The notes beneath the pieces were generated by a model that saw only the letters and a program-made list of their open reading frames with translations, did no database searches and had not been told where the DNA came from. Both the position numbers and the translations under genes were made by a program. 64,000 bases of DNA from Campylorhamphus procurvoides (taxonomy: Eukaryota > Chordata > Aves > Passeriformes > Dendrocolaptidae): contig WBMV01004463.1 in the NCBI GenBank assembly GCA_013396655.1, positions 132,638-196,637 on the forward strand, read 5' to 3'. Below, piece by piece: positions 25,440-38,622 of this stretch (position 1 is the first letter of the stretch; each line of letters starts with the position of its first letter).

Positions 25440-25933
25440 GCCACAGAATGTGCTGAGTTGGAAGGGACCCACAGGGACCATCCAGTCCAACCCTCAGCCC
25501 TGCCCAGGACCATCCCCAAGAGTCACCCCCTGTGCCCCAGAGCATCATCCAACCCCTCCTGGAGCTCTGGCAGCCTTGGGGCTGTGCCCACTGCCCTGGG
25601 CAGCCTGGTCAGTGCCCACCACCCTCTGGGGGAAGGACCTTTCCCTGAGATCCACCCTGACCCTGCCCTGACACAGCTCCAGCCATTCCCTGGTGCTGTC
25701 CCTGGTCCCCACAGAGCAGAGATCAGTGCCTGCCCCTCCCCAGGGAGCTGTCCCAGCAATGAGGTCTCCCCTCAGTCTCCTCTTCTCCAGCTGGACACCC
25801 CAAGTGCCCTCAGTGTCCTCACACGCTGCCCCTCCAGGCCTTGAACCATCTCCATGTCCCTCCTTTGGACACTCCAATGGCTCAATCTCTCCCTTCCATT
25901 GTGGCCCCCCAACCTGCCCTTCTCATCCTCCAA
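25440..25933 (-). mobile_element. CR1 LINE 3'-end copy, about 0.5 kb
   Basis: The plus strand starts with CACAGAAT, the remnant of the CR1 terminal octamer, then GAGTTGGAAGGGACCCACAG, CATCCAGTCCAACCC, CCCTGGGCAGCCTG, TGAGGTCTCCCCTCAGTCTC and CTCTTCTCCAGCTGGACACC. This is the reverse complement of an avian CR1 3' region. The copy is truncated at its 5' end near 25933. It is strongly GC-rich against its AT-rich surroundings, which explains the many overlapping open frames on both strands; none is a gene. It seems less diverged than the neighbouring plus-strand CR1. Confidence 0.93.
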
Positions 25934-26084
25934 AAAGCCAGCACGGTCCATGGGGTTTGTAAAATGCAAAGGCAACAAGAATGCAGTAGAATGCAAAGAT
26001 TTGTAACTTAAAACAGGAAAATTATCTGGAATGTCTGACGGAAGTAGGAGCAGGTTGTACTGTTGATCAGTGTTTGTTATTTAG

Positions 26085-26432
26085 TTTTATGTAGGTGTCA
26101 CATACAATACTCAGAGGACAACAGCCAATAGTCACTGGGTGCTGCAAGATAATTCTGCCTGGGCACAGGGAAAAAATATTTCACAATGAAAGTGGGTAGA
26201 AACTGGAACAGTTTTCCCAGAAAGATTTATTTTTGTGATTTTTTTCCCCCAGGAGGTTTTTTTCTGTGTTCATACAGATTTTTCTGAATTTTTGAATATT
26301 TCAATATTCAATGGGACAAGATCCTGAGGAGCCTCCTGTAACTTCAAGTTGTCCCTGCTTTGAGTAAGATGTTGGATTAGATGATTTATAGAGGTCCCTT
26401 CTACATGAATTGTGGGATTTCTGTGATTCTGG
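26085..26432 (+). mobile_element. older CR1 LINE 3'-end copy
   Basis: In plus orientation it shows GGACAACAGCCAATAG, AAATATTTCACAATGA, CTGGAACAGTTTTCCCAGA, TGGGACAAGATCCTGAGGAG and TCCCTGCTTTGAGTAAGATG. It continues with TTGGATTAGATGATTTATAG and ends in the CR1-like terminus TTTCTGTGATTCTGGGA. A T-rich expansion at about 26226-26262 interrupts it. It is more diverged than the minus-strand CR1 150 bp away and is clearly a separate insertion. Confidence 0.85.
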
Positions 26433-29400
26433 GACCCCATTTTTCAGTGCAGCTGTTCTACTGACTAGAGCTCCATGACTCTGTGCTATCTGGCATTCCT
26501 AACCAAAGCACTTTGATTTCATAAACCTCAGCTCAAAGGCTTATTAATCCATCAACTGAGTGTGACTGCAATTTCTCTATTTCATCTTTCACTATTTGGC
26601 CAAAAAAAGTCAAAACTATTGTTGTACCTTCTTAACCACTGAATTTTAGTTCTCTTTTCTCTGTTAGCATCCACATGTTATTTTTCACTGCTGCATCAAT
26701 TTATCTCTATTTTTCTATAAAGTGACTTTTGTACTGTTATAATGCCATTCATTTTGTAGGATTTTTATAACAATCCATGTGAACATATAATTGTTGTCCT
26801 GGGTGTATGGTTTCACAGAAGGTACTAATATAGAATGGTATCATTTTATATAGAGAAATTCCTACAGCCCTTCATTTCCATTTACTCATGTTTTGAACTT
26901 ACAGCAATGCTTAAAAAAATGCAAATACATTTTTGAATGCTTGGGAAAAGGCATCCTAACTAATATCCTGGACCCACCAACACTGGCAGATTTCCCACAG
27001 GATTTCTTTCTTGCATTGAAAGTGTCACATCCAACACAGCACCAAACTAGCTGTGTTTCATCTTTGGGCTGCGTCATTAAAAATTACATAAAGTTCAAAA
27101 TGTCTCCTGGAAAATCTTTCCACACAGAAAGGTTTTTCTATGTACCCATTTCTGTCATTGCTTAATAATTTTCTATATCCCTATAGACATTAAATTCTAG
27201 GAAAGCAGTTAATTCAGGTACCACACTGTTTTCTGTTTTCCTATATAAATTTTTCTCAACTGTGCTTTTATATTATGTATTTATTAAGTTATTAACTTAC
27301 TTTTATTTACTTATTAACATATTCAATGCTGCCACTTAGCAGATTGCTTTTGGGGAAGTATTAATTTACACCTTTTCTAATATACTGCAACACAACATTT
27401 ATCATCTTACCATATAACTTGAAAGGAGGTCCCCAAAAAACAATTAGTTTTGCTGGAAATAAGTGGTAGTAAAGCAGCTTCACCAGATAAAAGAAAAAGA
27501 CGTAAGATGTTGTAAAAACAATATGGTGTGAACTCAAAAGAACTTCTTACTCTGAGCAGCAAGCTTTTAATTGTTGTGCATGAACTGAGATCCCATCTTC
27601 ATTGCAAAGCCCTTTTCCCTTAGCAGCAGGATCCCACACCTGGACTGAATTGGTTCAGATTTACTTTTTATTTTTTAATTCCAGAGCACTTTGTGTAAGC
27701 AGCAGTGGATTCCCACCCCACTGCTGCTACTCATGGCATTATTATTTCAAACAGCTGACCCCTGAACTGGTTTTGTTTGATTGCAGTTGAAATCTATCAC
27801 TAACAGATAGCACAGATGGGAAATTCAACATGGGTTATTCTTAGAGAAGTGAGAATACCCTGACCACCACCGGGGGAGGAGATTGAAGGTTTTGGGTTCC
27901 AATTAATATTTCTTTGGCAATTTCTGTGCTTTGTGACTGATTTGCACATGAATGGATGTCATTCATAATTTAAAAAACCCCAAACAAACCTAACACTAAA
28001 CAACTGTGCGGCAAGAACCTTATCCAAGGAATTAGTTGCCAATGACACAAGGAAGACATACTGTATTGACCAAGACAAGGCAAGCAGGTTAAGCTTCAAA
28101 AGCCCTACGTACTGTATCTTCTGAACTTACACAGGAAGGATGTGTCTGATACCTGAGCTTCAGTCAGAGTCCAAGTAATCTGAGCTGGTTGCCAGGTGAG
28201 TGAAAAGTAATTGGCTTTCCAATGACCTGAGGTCCTAAGAAAAAAGCTTCTAAATAAGGCATCCAAAAAACAGGTTTTAAATATCTCCATTGCTTATCTG
28301 AAAGCCAGGGTTCAGTGTACGAACTTATTTACCTTGATAAGAAGGGACAACCTGTTTTTTGTGATACTGCAAGCAGCTTGGCCAGGCTAATTCCTCTGGT
28401 TCCCTCTCTGAGGCCCTGGGCCACTTTGCTGAACTTGCTCCTGAGAACACCCTTGCAGGACTCTGAACTGCTTTGACTTGGGTGTGCTAAACACAGTTCC
28501 AGAAAACGGATTAAGAAATAATATCTGTGATTCATCTCTAGTGGTTATTTGCATAATAGCATGAAAATGAGAGGCAGCTTTGGAAGAAGCTATTTGGTTT
28601 CAATTCAAATGAGAGTGCTTTAACACAACAGTTAAAATGAGTTGTTTTCTATTTTTCCACTTGATTATCTTGAAGACAGAGTTCAGTGCATGTGTTAAAA
28701 AATAAAAGCCCAGTAGGCTTGCTTCTTTATGTCAAATATGGATTAACACAAGTAGGAACGATACATCCCCGGTCTCTAAGAGATTTTTTTTCCACCTGGG
28801 AATATTTACCAAAATCCTGAGTTTTATTTCTGCAGCTTGTGTGATTTGCCACACAATAGAATGTTTTAATGACTAACTCAAAGCTAGGAAACACTGAGTT
28901 TTTATGCAGTGTTTGTGCCAGAGTGATTTGCCAGCAAAGTGAGCATCTTATTTTCAGCTTCAGGAAAGCAAGGCTTTGCTTCACAAAGCAGTGCCCTGAG
29001 ATGTCCTCCAAGGACCTGAGTGTTTATAGACTCAGGGGCTGCTCACATTGCACCTTGTGCCATGCTAGGAAATAAAGCCCAGCTTTGGCAGCCCAGCTTC
29101 AGCAGTTTGGAGTTTCATATATTAATTGCCTCATCCAGAATTTTAAATAAGTGCATAGAAAGGCCCATATTGCTGTCAGGTTTCTTGCAGAGGCCAAATT
29201 AGCTCATTTCCATTTATTTCAGCTATTTCACACAGTGCAGCTGATGGTGAACCACAGCAGCCCCGCCAGCCCCCTCTCCCTGCCTTGGACAAGGCTTTGT
29301 GATTCCCAGGGAACCTGCACCAGAAGCAAGCTGAAAACTGAACTCCAGACCTGAATGCAACCAAAAACCTCCAAAATTATGTTGGTATCTGGACTCTTAC

Positions 29401-32189
29401 TATGCTCATTTCATGAAGACGTGGTATTTCTACAGAGTTTTAACAATGGAATTTCGGCACCAACAAAACACCTTTTGGTTTCAAACAGTTGCTACTGAAG
29501 CTGCTGATGTTAGTTTGGCAAAGGTTATAAAACTCTTCACCATGTTCCAAAGGTCCTTCATTGTCAATAGTCTTGCCTGCCTTCAGCACCCTTGCCTGCA
29601 TCTTTTCCCACCACCAAATGCATTAAGGAGAGTTCCAGCTCCATGGGAATCCTGAGTTTCTCCAAGATCTCCACTAACATGCATCTTTTTCGTTTGTCTT
29701 TTCTTCCTCCCTTGACCATGAGATTCAGATTTCTTTAGAGGTGGAAGGAAAATGCAGAGACTGGGGCATTCAGTGGTCATACTTGTCATGTACAAAACAG
29801 TTATTTCATCCAACGGAGAAGGAGGGAACTTTCACAGGACAAAAAAGAGAACAGGCTCTCCCTGCCTACAATGATCACATGAAAAAATAGTGACTTGAAC
29901 GATTGTATTGTTGCTCACTGATTTTATTCTGTTTTCAGAAAGATCCCCCCAAACTAGCACGTTAGTTCTACTGGTATCTCATATCAAGACCTACCAAATT
30001 CTGGAGTTTTCCTTATTTATGCACCTAAAAGTTTACCCAGTATTGATCTTGTTGCTTGAACTAAATGAGTGAAACAATTAAAGAACCATGATATTTCTGC
30101 AAGACTAACAGTTTAGCCAGATTCATACAGAGCATATTTAACTATGCTGGCCTCCCAAAAGAGGATTAGTTTTCATTTAATAGTTTTATTTCTCCCTACG
30201 AAATAGAATTCCTATTTTCCATGTTGTAACCTGTGGTTTACCACTCTGTGGCCCCAGGAGGAATGACCTCACAGTTTTTTGTGACTGAAAACACCCTTGA
30301 GGGTCACACAGACCATTTGCCTGCACTGGTTTTCAGTAGAAATACCTGAAGTCAGACAACTCTTTTCTAGAACGAATCTCATAAATGTCCTGCTCATTTT
30401 TTAAATTAAAACCATCCAGAAGTTTCAGCAGAAGATTTCCCACACCCCATTTGGCAGTATTATTTTAAAAAGTGTTTTTCCAATTGAAAGCTGCACTTTC
30501 GCCTTTTCGGTACCACCAGATATTTAGGATAGTGCCCAGGACTACAGGAGACACGGGATCAAGGCTGTATTTCACATGGGGCCAGACAGAGCTGTTCATC
30601 TCATGCTATTTATTCCTAAAAATCATCTAAAATCACCCTAATTACCAGATTGTCGAGTCTTTGTTGCTCATTCGACACAACAGAGCTTTGAAACGTTTTT
30701 GGCACAACAGAAGAATGCACCACCACAAAATTTCACTAAGTTACATGCCATTTGTTTGCAAAAGCTATGATTAAACTTGGAAAAGCAAACTCTGCTGTTT
30801 CTGCAGGCACACAGAAGACATTGTGCAGATTTTGACCAAGGGCTGCTGCAAATTTCTAGTTTGCTTGAAACTTAGTCAACAATGCACCCTAACAATGACT
30901 CATTGTAGTCCACAGAAGGAAAACAAACAGCCCACTGGAAATCTAGCTAAATTAAAACTCCATCAGCAGTAAAAATTTCTGTATCAAAATGGTGAAGAAA
31001 CATTTACATTCAGTACTTAAATTTACTAAGCTGTAGTCTTCTATAGTCCTGATATATTTTGATTGTGTTTTTATTGCTGTTGTTTTGAAACATTCTTTCT
31101 TTGAGCAAGTCTCAACAGAGAGGAAAGGCTGAAGGAAATTTCAAATAGCATGTTAAGCAGGAAAAGCAGATCCCCGTCTATTCCCTCAAGGAGCATTATC
31201 AATATGAATAATATTAAAATTAAAAGTAAATTCCAGACATCCAATTTCCCTTACTTTCTTTCTTTTTTTCTTATTGTGAACATCTTTTTCTTTCCCTTCA
31301 ATATTCCTGTAAGTAGAGGAAAGGTTTTTGCAAGCCCAGGAAGGAAAAACAATACATACACAGTCCAAGTGAAGTCACTGGGGGTCAGCAGAGGCAGAGA
31401 ACAGTCCTGCTCATTATCCTTCTTCCCTTGTATTCTAATTGACAGCAATGCTTTATTGGATGGATCTGTGATGTTTGGGATTTGGAAACAGCATAACTGT
31501 TCTGCCTACTTATGTCCTCTGCCATCTGAAGAACAGGATTCTACATTTCTTCAATTATCTTAGTGTAGGTGTCACAATTACAACACCCCTTCAGGCTCCA
31601 TGACAGTATCTCTAAATACAGATTTTTTTTATCACACATTTAAATAAATGGAAATATATGCATCCTCTATGCATTTTAGTTCAGTAATTATTCAAAAGTT
31701 GTCTAGGTAAGTCCTGGAGAAAGCTAAAGGTCTTGTAAGTATTTACTGACATACAGTTGCATATTGTAACTGCTATAACTCAAACATGGCCTTTAATTTT
31801 CTTCTTTCAAACACACATAACCCAGAAGTTCTTACAATTTAGATATCTAAAGTAATTTTGCTTGATCAGTTAACATTCAGTAAATATCTTCCTTGTGAGG
31901 CAACTCAGCAACCTGTAGAACATGAAAATGATGATCCAAACCCAAACTTTCATTTCCTTGAGTTCCTTTCCTTTAAGACAGTGAGGCAGAATTGCAGACC
32001 CTCTTTTCTTCTTTTCTTCTTTAAGAACTATGATATTTTCCTCATTATCTGTAGGTACCAGAAGAATGTATTAATTTTATTTGGAATTACACACAGATAA
32101 CTTGAAAGGCCTTTTCTGAAAAATTCCCATATATCCTGAATTGTAAGCATACAGAAGTGTTACACTGGGTGCTTGGAGTTCCCATAAGG
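26433..32189. other. unannotated AT-rich non-coding DNA
   Basis: The largest open frame is at 31150-31563 (plus, 137 codons). It has a hydrophobic patch encoded by a T-rich run but no recognisable domain or start context, so it is not called. No repeats recognised. Confidence 0.5.
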
Positions 32190-32385
32190 ACCAGGAGATC
32201 CTTTTGCACAGAAACAGAAAATTTGCACTAACAAAATCCCTTTATGTTCTTTACTTCAGCTGCTTTTCCTACAAAATTCTACAGATACTACAGAAAAGGA
32301 AATCATGTGAAGAATACAATGTGAATAAGAGTTATAAAAAAAGGGAAAAGATAAAACTAGTTAAAAATGGTAGAACCAGGAATTA
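32190..32385 (+). repeat. unclassified repeat, copy A
   Basis: Copy A shares an identical 25-bp core (32258-32282) with copy B (33880-33904) and aligns with it in the same orientation for roughly 130 bp downstream, including the ordered matches GAAAAGGAA, a GTGTGA-like block, an A-rich run and CCAGG/TCAGG. An exact 25-mer shared by chance within 64 kb is very unlikely. The ends are not sharp. It is either an old interspersed family or a local duplication. No family is recognised. Confidence 0.55.
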
Positions 32386-33835
32386 CATGTTTATTCTGCC
32401 TCCAAATTTAGTTACAAATTAAGTGTGGTTTGATTAACTATTGGGTAGTACTCCAATGCACAAAGAGTATGGACAACTGAAAAGCACATTCTGCAGGAGA
32501 ACAGAATTGTCTCAGTGTTGGCTGTCCCACACACTTTTCTATTAATTATTGAGACAGATAACAGAACCCAGAGAGGGAGAGAGGAGTCTCACATCACCTT
32601 CTCAACACTAAAACAGGAAAGGAAAAAGATCAATTATCATTTTTGCTTAGTGTCTTACAATGTTTTGATGGATCTGAGTCAAAATTCAGTATTAATTCAG
32701 TTTTAATACTGTTATAGTTTGAGCATAGGACCATAGCCATTGAGTTGTTCCAAAATAACAATAAATAAACAAGTCAACAAACAGCACCACCATACATTAC
32801 ATATCCTGCTTCTCCTCCTCTCTGAATTCCCTGAGCAGTAAATCCTGCAGAAATGCACCTCGCTGCACTCCCCCCACTAAGGGAACACCAAAGGGCTAGG
32901 GCAGGTCTCCTCTCAGGCTGCTCCGGGAGCTGCCCAAGCCTGTGGTATTTCTGCACTCAGCATCAGAGGCTTGGATGGCAGTCTGGACACACTGCAGCAG
33001 CCTGGGGGGGACTTCAGAGGATTCCTGGGAATTCACTGAGCGTTCCCTCACCGCCCTTTTGTCCCACTGCTCTCACATGTGCCACCAGGTTACTGATTGG
33101 AATGAAGGAAAAATTCCTTTTTAATGTTGAACAGCTGTTTTGTGGGTTTATCAGCAGCAGCACCCTGGGGCTATCTTAAATTACAGAGATCTGTCTTTGA
33201 GTCTAAGACTCAAACACACTTAATACTCTTTACAGCCACAACACTTTATTTAGCAAAAGGTTAGATCCTGAGCTCTGCATTTCTGTGCTGAGCAACCTTT
33301 ACACACAAACAGCAGAGATGTTTTCTCACTGAGGAGTTCTGTTTCAATCTGGAAGTGCTCAGATTGTCTAGTTTAATACCTGCATCACATTTCTACTTCT
33401 ATTAAACATTTATAGGAATAGCAGGCTATTGCATTTTTGTTTCCTTCATGTAGAAACAGATGCAGAAAGGGGAATCATTCACATTTGCTTGCCAGTGGCG
33501 CTGCATGACAAATCTCCCTACATTTTCTCACACCATGGTGTAGCCATAATCCCTTCTTAGAATATGTGACAAAAAATTTCAAAAGCAGAAGAATGTATAA
33601 AAAAATTTATCCAGACCTTCAGTCCATAAAGTTCAAGACAGATCTAAGGCTCAAATATACAAGGAAATGAAGAGTGAGTAAAAAAAGGTTGCTTTACTCT
33701 ATCTTTGGTGACAAAAATAGCTAATTTTCAATATTGATTTTATGTACAAAGGATGAAACCAGACCAAGGTAACTTCTTGGCCATGGCACTACTCTCAGTG
33801 CCAGCAGAACACAAAGTGAAAACACTGAACCAGGT
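32386..33835. other. unannotated DNA between the repeat pair
   Basis: A GC-richer patch at about 32850-33080 holds open frames on both strands but no recognised domain. It includes the stretch between the two repeat copies. Confidence 0.45.
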
Positions 33836-34015
33836 AATCAGCAAATCACACCAAATCACCCTTTAAATTGCAGCTGCTTAGCTGCTTTTCCTACAAAATT
33901 CTACCAACACTCTGAAAAGGAACTGAAGGGAATAATCAAGTGTGAGTGAGAGCTAAACTGCAGAAAAGGAAATAAATTTGAAAGAGTTTAAAAAAAAGGA
34001 TCAGGTACTAAAACC
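33836..34015 (+). repeat. unclassified repeat, copy B
   Basis: This copy pairs with copy A about 1.6 kb upstream, sharing the 25-bp core at 33880-33904 and weaker similarity on both sides. Just before the core it carries a small extra duplication (GCTGCTTA followed by GCTGCTTT). Same orientation as copy A; class unknown. Confidence 0.55.
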
Positions 34016-35403
34016 CCCAATAATGTTCTAGTAAGTTCTCTGGTTTATCAAAAGATTAGTTAATGCAACTTTCACAGATAATAATTCCAAGCACAAAAAT
34101 AAAAATTCTGTCCAAGTAATTTCTTCAGTGTTTTCTCTGGTGAATGAGGAGCATCAGGAATGATACAAAACCACCAACTAATCAATAGTGAAGAAAATAA
34201 GAACACAATCTTCAGTCTGTACAAGAACCCAAGACATTATGGGGAAGGCCTCGTTCCATCCATAAATACAAATAAAAACTAACCACCAAGATAAAGGCAA
34301 ATGTCACTGTTTGATTTTTGCCTTTAGTGCACCTGTCAATTTAGAGTGGATTTTTATGTTGGATTTGAGACTTGCTATTACCTTGTGCTAAGAGTTCCTG
34401 TTGTTTCTAGATCCAGTAAGAACTATATTTCAGCCTTCTCCATTTTTGTTTGTGTAAGAATAGAAAAACTTCTCCAACCTGTGTGAAAAAGAGCTGGAAA
34501 ATTTGAAATGCAAACAGACAAGGTGGTTTGGCCATTTCAATGAATCTGCAGCTCCACATGGAAAATTTTAATTGCTGTAAAGCCTGGCAAAGCGTGTTTC
34601 CAGAACAGGCAATGCTGCAAAGCTGCACCTGTCATCATTTATTATATTTGGCATATCCAGAAGGAAACAGGCATAAATTGGATAAGCAGTTTGTCAAAGT
34701 ACATCTGTGAAGAGACATATTGTTTAGTAGAAGAATTTATTCAATAATTCATGGCTATAGTTTTTGAGGTAAATAAGGTATCTTCAGTGAAACCCCAATA
34801 TTTGGAATTACCAGGGTTCAGTTTTTCTTTTTTTTCCCTACTTCAGTAATTCACAATGATGAAAAAATGTGGGTTATCTCAAACTATCCCCCAAATGTCA
34901 GCAAATACACTTGACTTGCAAAATTAATCCTAAACAGAGCCTAGACCAGGGGCAGGCAGTAAATCTACAATACTGTTAAGTTACAACTATAGCGATTAGC
35001 TGTTTTTTTAACCAGTTGAGCCTGAACTCCAGAAATCAATAACAGAATCATGTTCCGGGTAAAAAAAAAAAATAGCTCTTCTGTCATAAACACTGTATTG
35101 TTACATGTTAATATATTAGAGGATCCCATTTTCAAATGCAGATGGGCCACAATCATGCAATTGCATTTGTAGCTGGACTGACTTCAGGGGAACTTCTCTT
35201 AAGAAGAACATGTCTGTGTCTTTGCAAAATATTTTCCCTTTATGAGAAATCCATACTTTTTGTGTCTGTGACCCAAGGAATACACCACCACAACAGGACC
35301 CCTGCTTTGCTCCCACCCTGTCCTCTCCCAGGTGACAAGGGCCAGCAGTGTGGGGTCTCTGATTGTTCCAGGGGCAGCAGCAGAACTAATTCTTCTCTTC
35401 CAG
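34016..35403. other. unannotated non-coding DNA
   Basis: AT-rich with no recognised gene or repeat. A short A-run lies at about 35060-35071. Confidence 0.5.
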
Positions 35404-35537
35404 CCACACTTCAAAAAGCCCAAGTACCAGCACAATTTCAATGGCATTTACCTGAAGGAGAGCACGAGTCCCAGAAGAAGGATTAAACTAAACAGGAGAG
35501 GGGGAAAGCTCAGCCTCTTCACAGCTACTGTTATCAG
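35404..35537 (+). other. exon-like open segment (134 nt, unassigned)
   Basis: A strong acceptor context (AATTCTTCTCTTCCAG) directly precedes CCACACTTC at 35404, and CAG/GTGTGT at 35537-35542 could serve as donor. The frame is open throughout and encodes a basic peptide that includes PHFKKPKYQHNFNG and PRRRIKLNRRGGKLS. The phase would be 0 on entry and 2 on exit. No gene is recognised and no partner exon with a matching phase was found. Decoy exons of this quality are common in long introns. Confidence 0.15.
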
Positions 35538-38500
35538 GTGTGTGCAGTCTCATGAGTACCCTGCCATTTTCTCATGTATTTTTTCATACTACCTTACACT
35601 TGTTTCACATTCTTAAAGTGTTCTGCATAATCAGGGGTAAAAAAGGTAATTTATTTATATTTTTCATGTATGCCTGAACTTAAATGGACATATTTGCTTT
35701 ACACTTTTTCTTTCTTCCCACCTCACCCCTCTGCCTTTACAACTTTTTCATTCTTTCCAAAATAATTTTAAAAAGTAGCTACAACTCAGACTTTTACCTA
35801 CTCCCCATTTCTAGGCTTAGCTGCAAACACAGCAGATCACTAGGAGAAGAGGAAAAGAACTGGATTTTTAAATTACCTTCAAAGATTTTTAATCCATTTA
35901 TGTGAACTTTTGCAAAGTGTTCAGAATAATGGTTGCAATAGTAGCCCACTTTGTATGGAAAATGTGTTCTGCAAACATATCCAGCAATGCTTTCTAAGAG
36001 ACAGCTCTACTGCATATTAAAACACAGGGGTGCCAGAAACAGGAGGCTGTAGCAGAAGATGATGCTCTCATTATTTCTGAAGTCCCCATGACAGGATGGC
36101 CAATCTCCCTGCAGTCAACACACTTCATTCTCAGTGCAAGTCTTACTCTGTCACTTTTTAATGCTCCTTACAAATCTGGGGTTTTCTCCTCCCTGTTTAA
36201 ATAGCAGAGAAAGGCATTTTGTCTTATTTTTGCCTACAACTTCTCCACATTTCCATTTGGTGTATATTAAATATTTATGTAACAGTGTCATACGTGATTT
36301 GAGTCAGAGTCTACTGAACTGTTATATGGCTCACTGACATGATCAAACTGAGCAGCTTTCTTGTTATCCTCAAACACACAGACACAAGAGACACTATGTG
36401 TGTTTGCACGTGCCAAATGTGGCTGCAGGGGCTGTGTGAGGGCAGCAAGACATTCACACTGTAAAATAAAGTTATTTTAAGAGAGTTACTTTAAAATGTT
36501 TTACTGACTAATAAAAAGATACCAAAGGAAAAATATATTTCATCAGTCTGAATGTAAGCTGTGGAATATCTGCTACCGTATTCGTTTTTCTTTAGAGAAT
36601 TGATAACTGTAATCCATTTCAGTATTTATCTAGTTGAATCTTTAAAAAAGAACAAGTTCCATGAGCTAAGATTCCTTCTCCAAGAGAACCCCCATTTTGG
36701 AGGCTATATTTGATTGAGAATTTGCTTTAAGAACCTATTTCTAATGTTGTAAAATGACTGTAAGTGGCTGTAAAATCTTATTGCTGGGTTCAGCTGCTCT
36801 TCACAAGATGCATTAATGCTTCTCATAGTTTACAATTGTGCCTGGTGACTTTGTCTCCCCAGTTTTCAGTTCCTGAGGTGACATGACCTGTCTTTATAGC
36901 ATACTAAGACACTTCTCAAAATTTGCTTCTTTGGGGTGTCTCAAGAAACAAAGAATGAAGCATCTCAAATCACCTACCCTTTTTAAAAATTCTTAGCTAT
37001 AACATATTGCTGATTGAATATTTTTTACCATGTAATCAAAGAGAATCCTTTTTAAAGTACCAAATATTAGAGGAGATCTTTGAACACATGGCATTAGTGG
37101 AACAGAGAGTTTGTCTCTTTCAGAAAATAGCCAGTGTCCATTAAGGATACCAATTTCCCTGTTTTTCTCTCAAACATAATCTAATTCCACAATCATATCC
37201 AAACTGGAGCCAACATCCACCTGACTCCAGCCAAAGGGCAGCAATGCATTTGAGATGTTGGTGGCAGCCACGGGGACACCAGAAGGAATGACAGCACTTC
37301 TGAGCCCGAGGACACACAGCCCAACGCTGACAACAGACATCCCCACGAACCTCAAAGTCTTCCTTAAAAACATGTCCCATCCTTTCCAGGCACCGACAAG
37401 CAAGACAAGAGCAGCTTGTTTTATCTTCTCAGAGATTCATATTGGTCAATCTGAAATTTGGGGGGAAATAAAAGCCCCCAAAGGCTTTGTCTCAATGTTC
37501 TCCAACCTAGCTTGGATTTTTCTGTGTTCTTTATTGTTCCCAACATCCCACTCCTCTGCTTACTCTTTTCTCTCACAGAGTTTTTCAGAGAAGTTATGGG
37601 ACATGGAAGTGTGCCCATAATGCAGCATGTCTATGGGTGAGGACTTGCCTCTGCAGGACCCTGAGGAGCTGGTAGCATGTCAGGGGACCCTGGGGTGGCA
37701 GGCAGGCTGACTGCCCCATGCTGGAATGCAGGGAGGTCACAGTGCTGGGTGCCCACCTTCCAAACTCTTGAGCTGCTCTTGTCCCTTTGGTGTTGCCACA
37801 CCGCAGACATGCCAGCCCGGCCAATCCTGCCACTACACCCTAACCAGGCCAGCTGGGCAGGAGCAACTGTGGCAGAAAAGTCTTCCTAATCAGACTGATC
37901 TCTGCCCTGACTCACAAGTTGCTGGCACATCATGCCCCAAGGCAGTCTTGGAATTAAAAGATAAAAATGTTATGAAACAAAGATGTTACTGCAGTTCAAA
38001 ACTTCCTCTCTTCTACACCTCTGGCGACTTCACTCCTGCCTTGAAAGTCTGACCTTGCATCCTTGAAGGAAATGCTGTTCCCCTGTCCTTGACTTCACTG
38101 GCAGCAATCAAGATCAAGCTCTCACGAAGGTTGCTGTGTGCCAGTGTCACACAGCTTAATCAACTTTAATAAGTTTAGCTGGTGTTCAATAGATTTCTGG
38201 TGTCACATTGCATCTGTAAAAAAAAATGTAGTATGATTCACATAAAACTGCTTATTGGATGTATCATCCCTTAGAAAGTTTTTTTTAAAAGTTACTAATT
38301 TTTAAGAGTGCGGCTTCTCTTTTTTAACTCGGTTCCAGAGATCAGAGAAGTTGAATCCCTGCACAAGGCATAAGATCAGAAACATGCATGGGGATATCTC
38401 AGTGCTGTAAGGAGTAATTCGTAATGCTTTTAAAGAAAGTTTCTATACTGTTTTCAGAGTTCATGAGAGAGTGGAGAAACATAAAATTTTCAAAGGCCAC

Positions 38501-38593
38501 ATTTTTAAAAGGCACCTCTGAGTGCACATAAGCAACTCTTCTGAAATAAAAACCTGTGTGTCAGCATAGGCCTGTATTAATATTGCTGAACTT
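35538..38593. other. unannotated DNA, GC-richer at 37190-37900
   Basis: The GC-richer part has open frames on both strands, such as 37255-37620 plus (121 codons) and an ATG-started frame at 37170-37373 minus with a hydrophobic N-terminus. None matches a protein I know, and none sits in convincing splice context. No repeat family is recognised. Confidence 0.45.
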
Positions 38594-38622
38594 AAAAAAA
38601 AAAACCCAAAACAACCAAAACC
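38594..38622. repeat. A/C-rich low-complexity tract
   Basis: A run of A followed by CCC and CC interruptions within A-rich sequence. It resembles the tracts at 39588-39606 and 46315-46357. Confidence 0.75.

Noticed and set aside
25458..25962. Overlapping open frames of 78 to 128 codons on both strands
   Set aside because: They lie inside the GC-rich CR1 copy and read its non-coding 3' region.
31150..31563. 137-codon open frame with a hydrophobic patch
   Set aside because: The hydrophobic stretch is encoded by a T-rich run (TTTCTTTTTTTC type), and nothing else supports a protein.
34930..34965. ACCAGGGGCAGGCAGTAAAT resembling a hAT terminal region
   Set aside because: There is no matching inverted end or 8-bp target duplication nearby.
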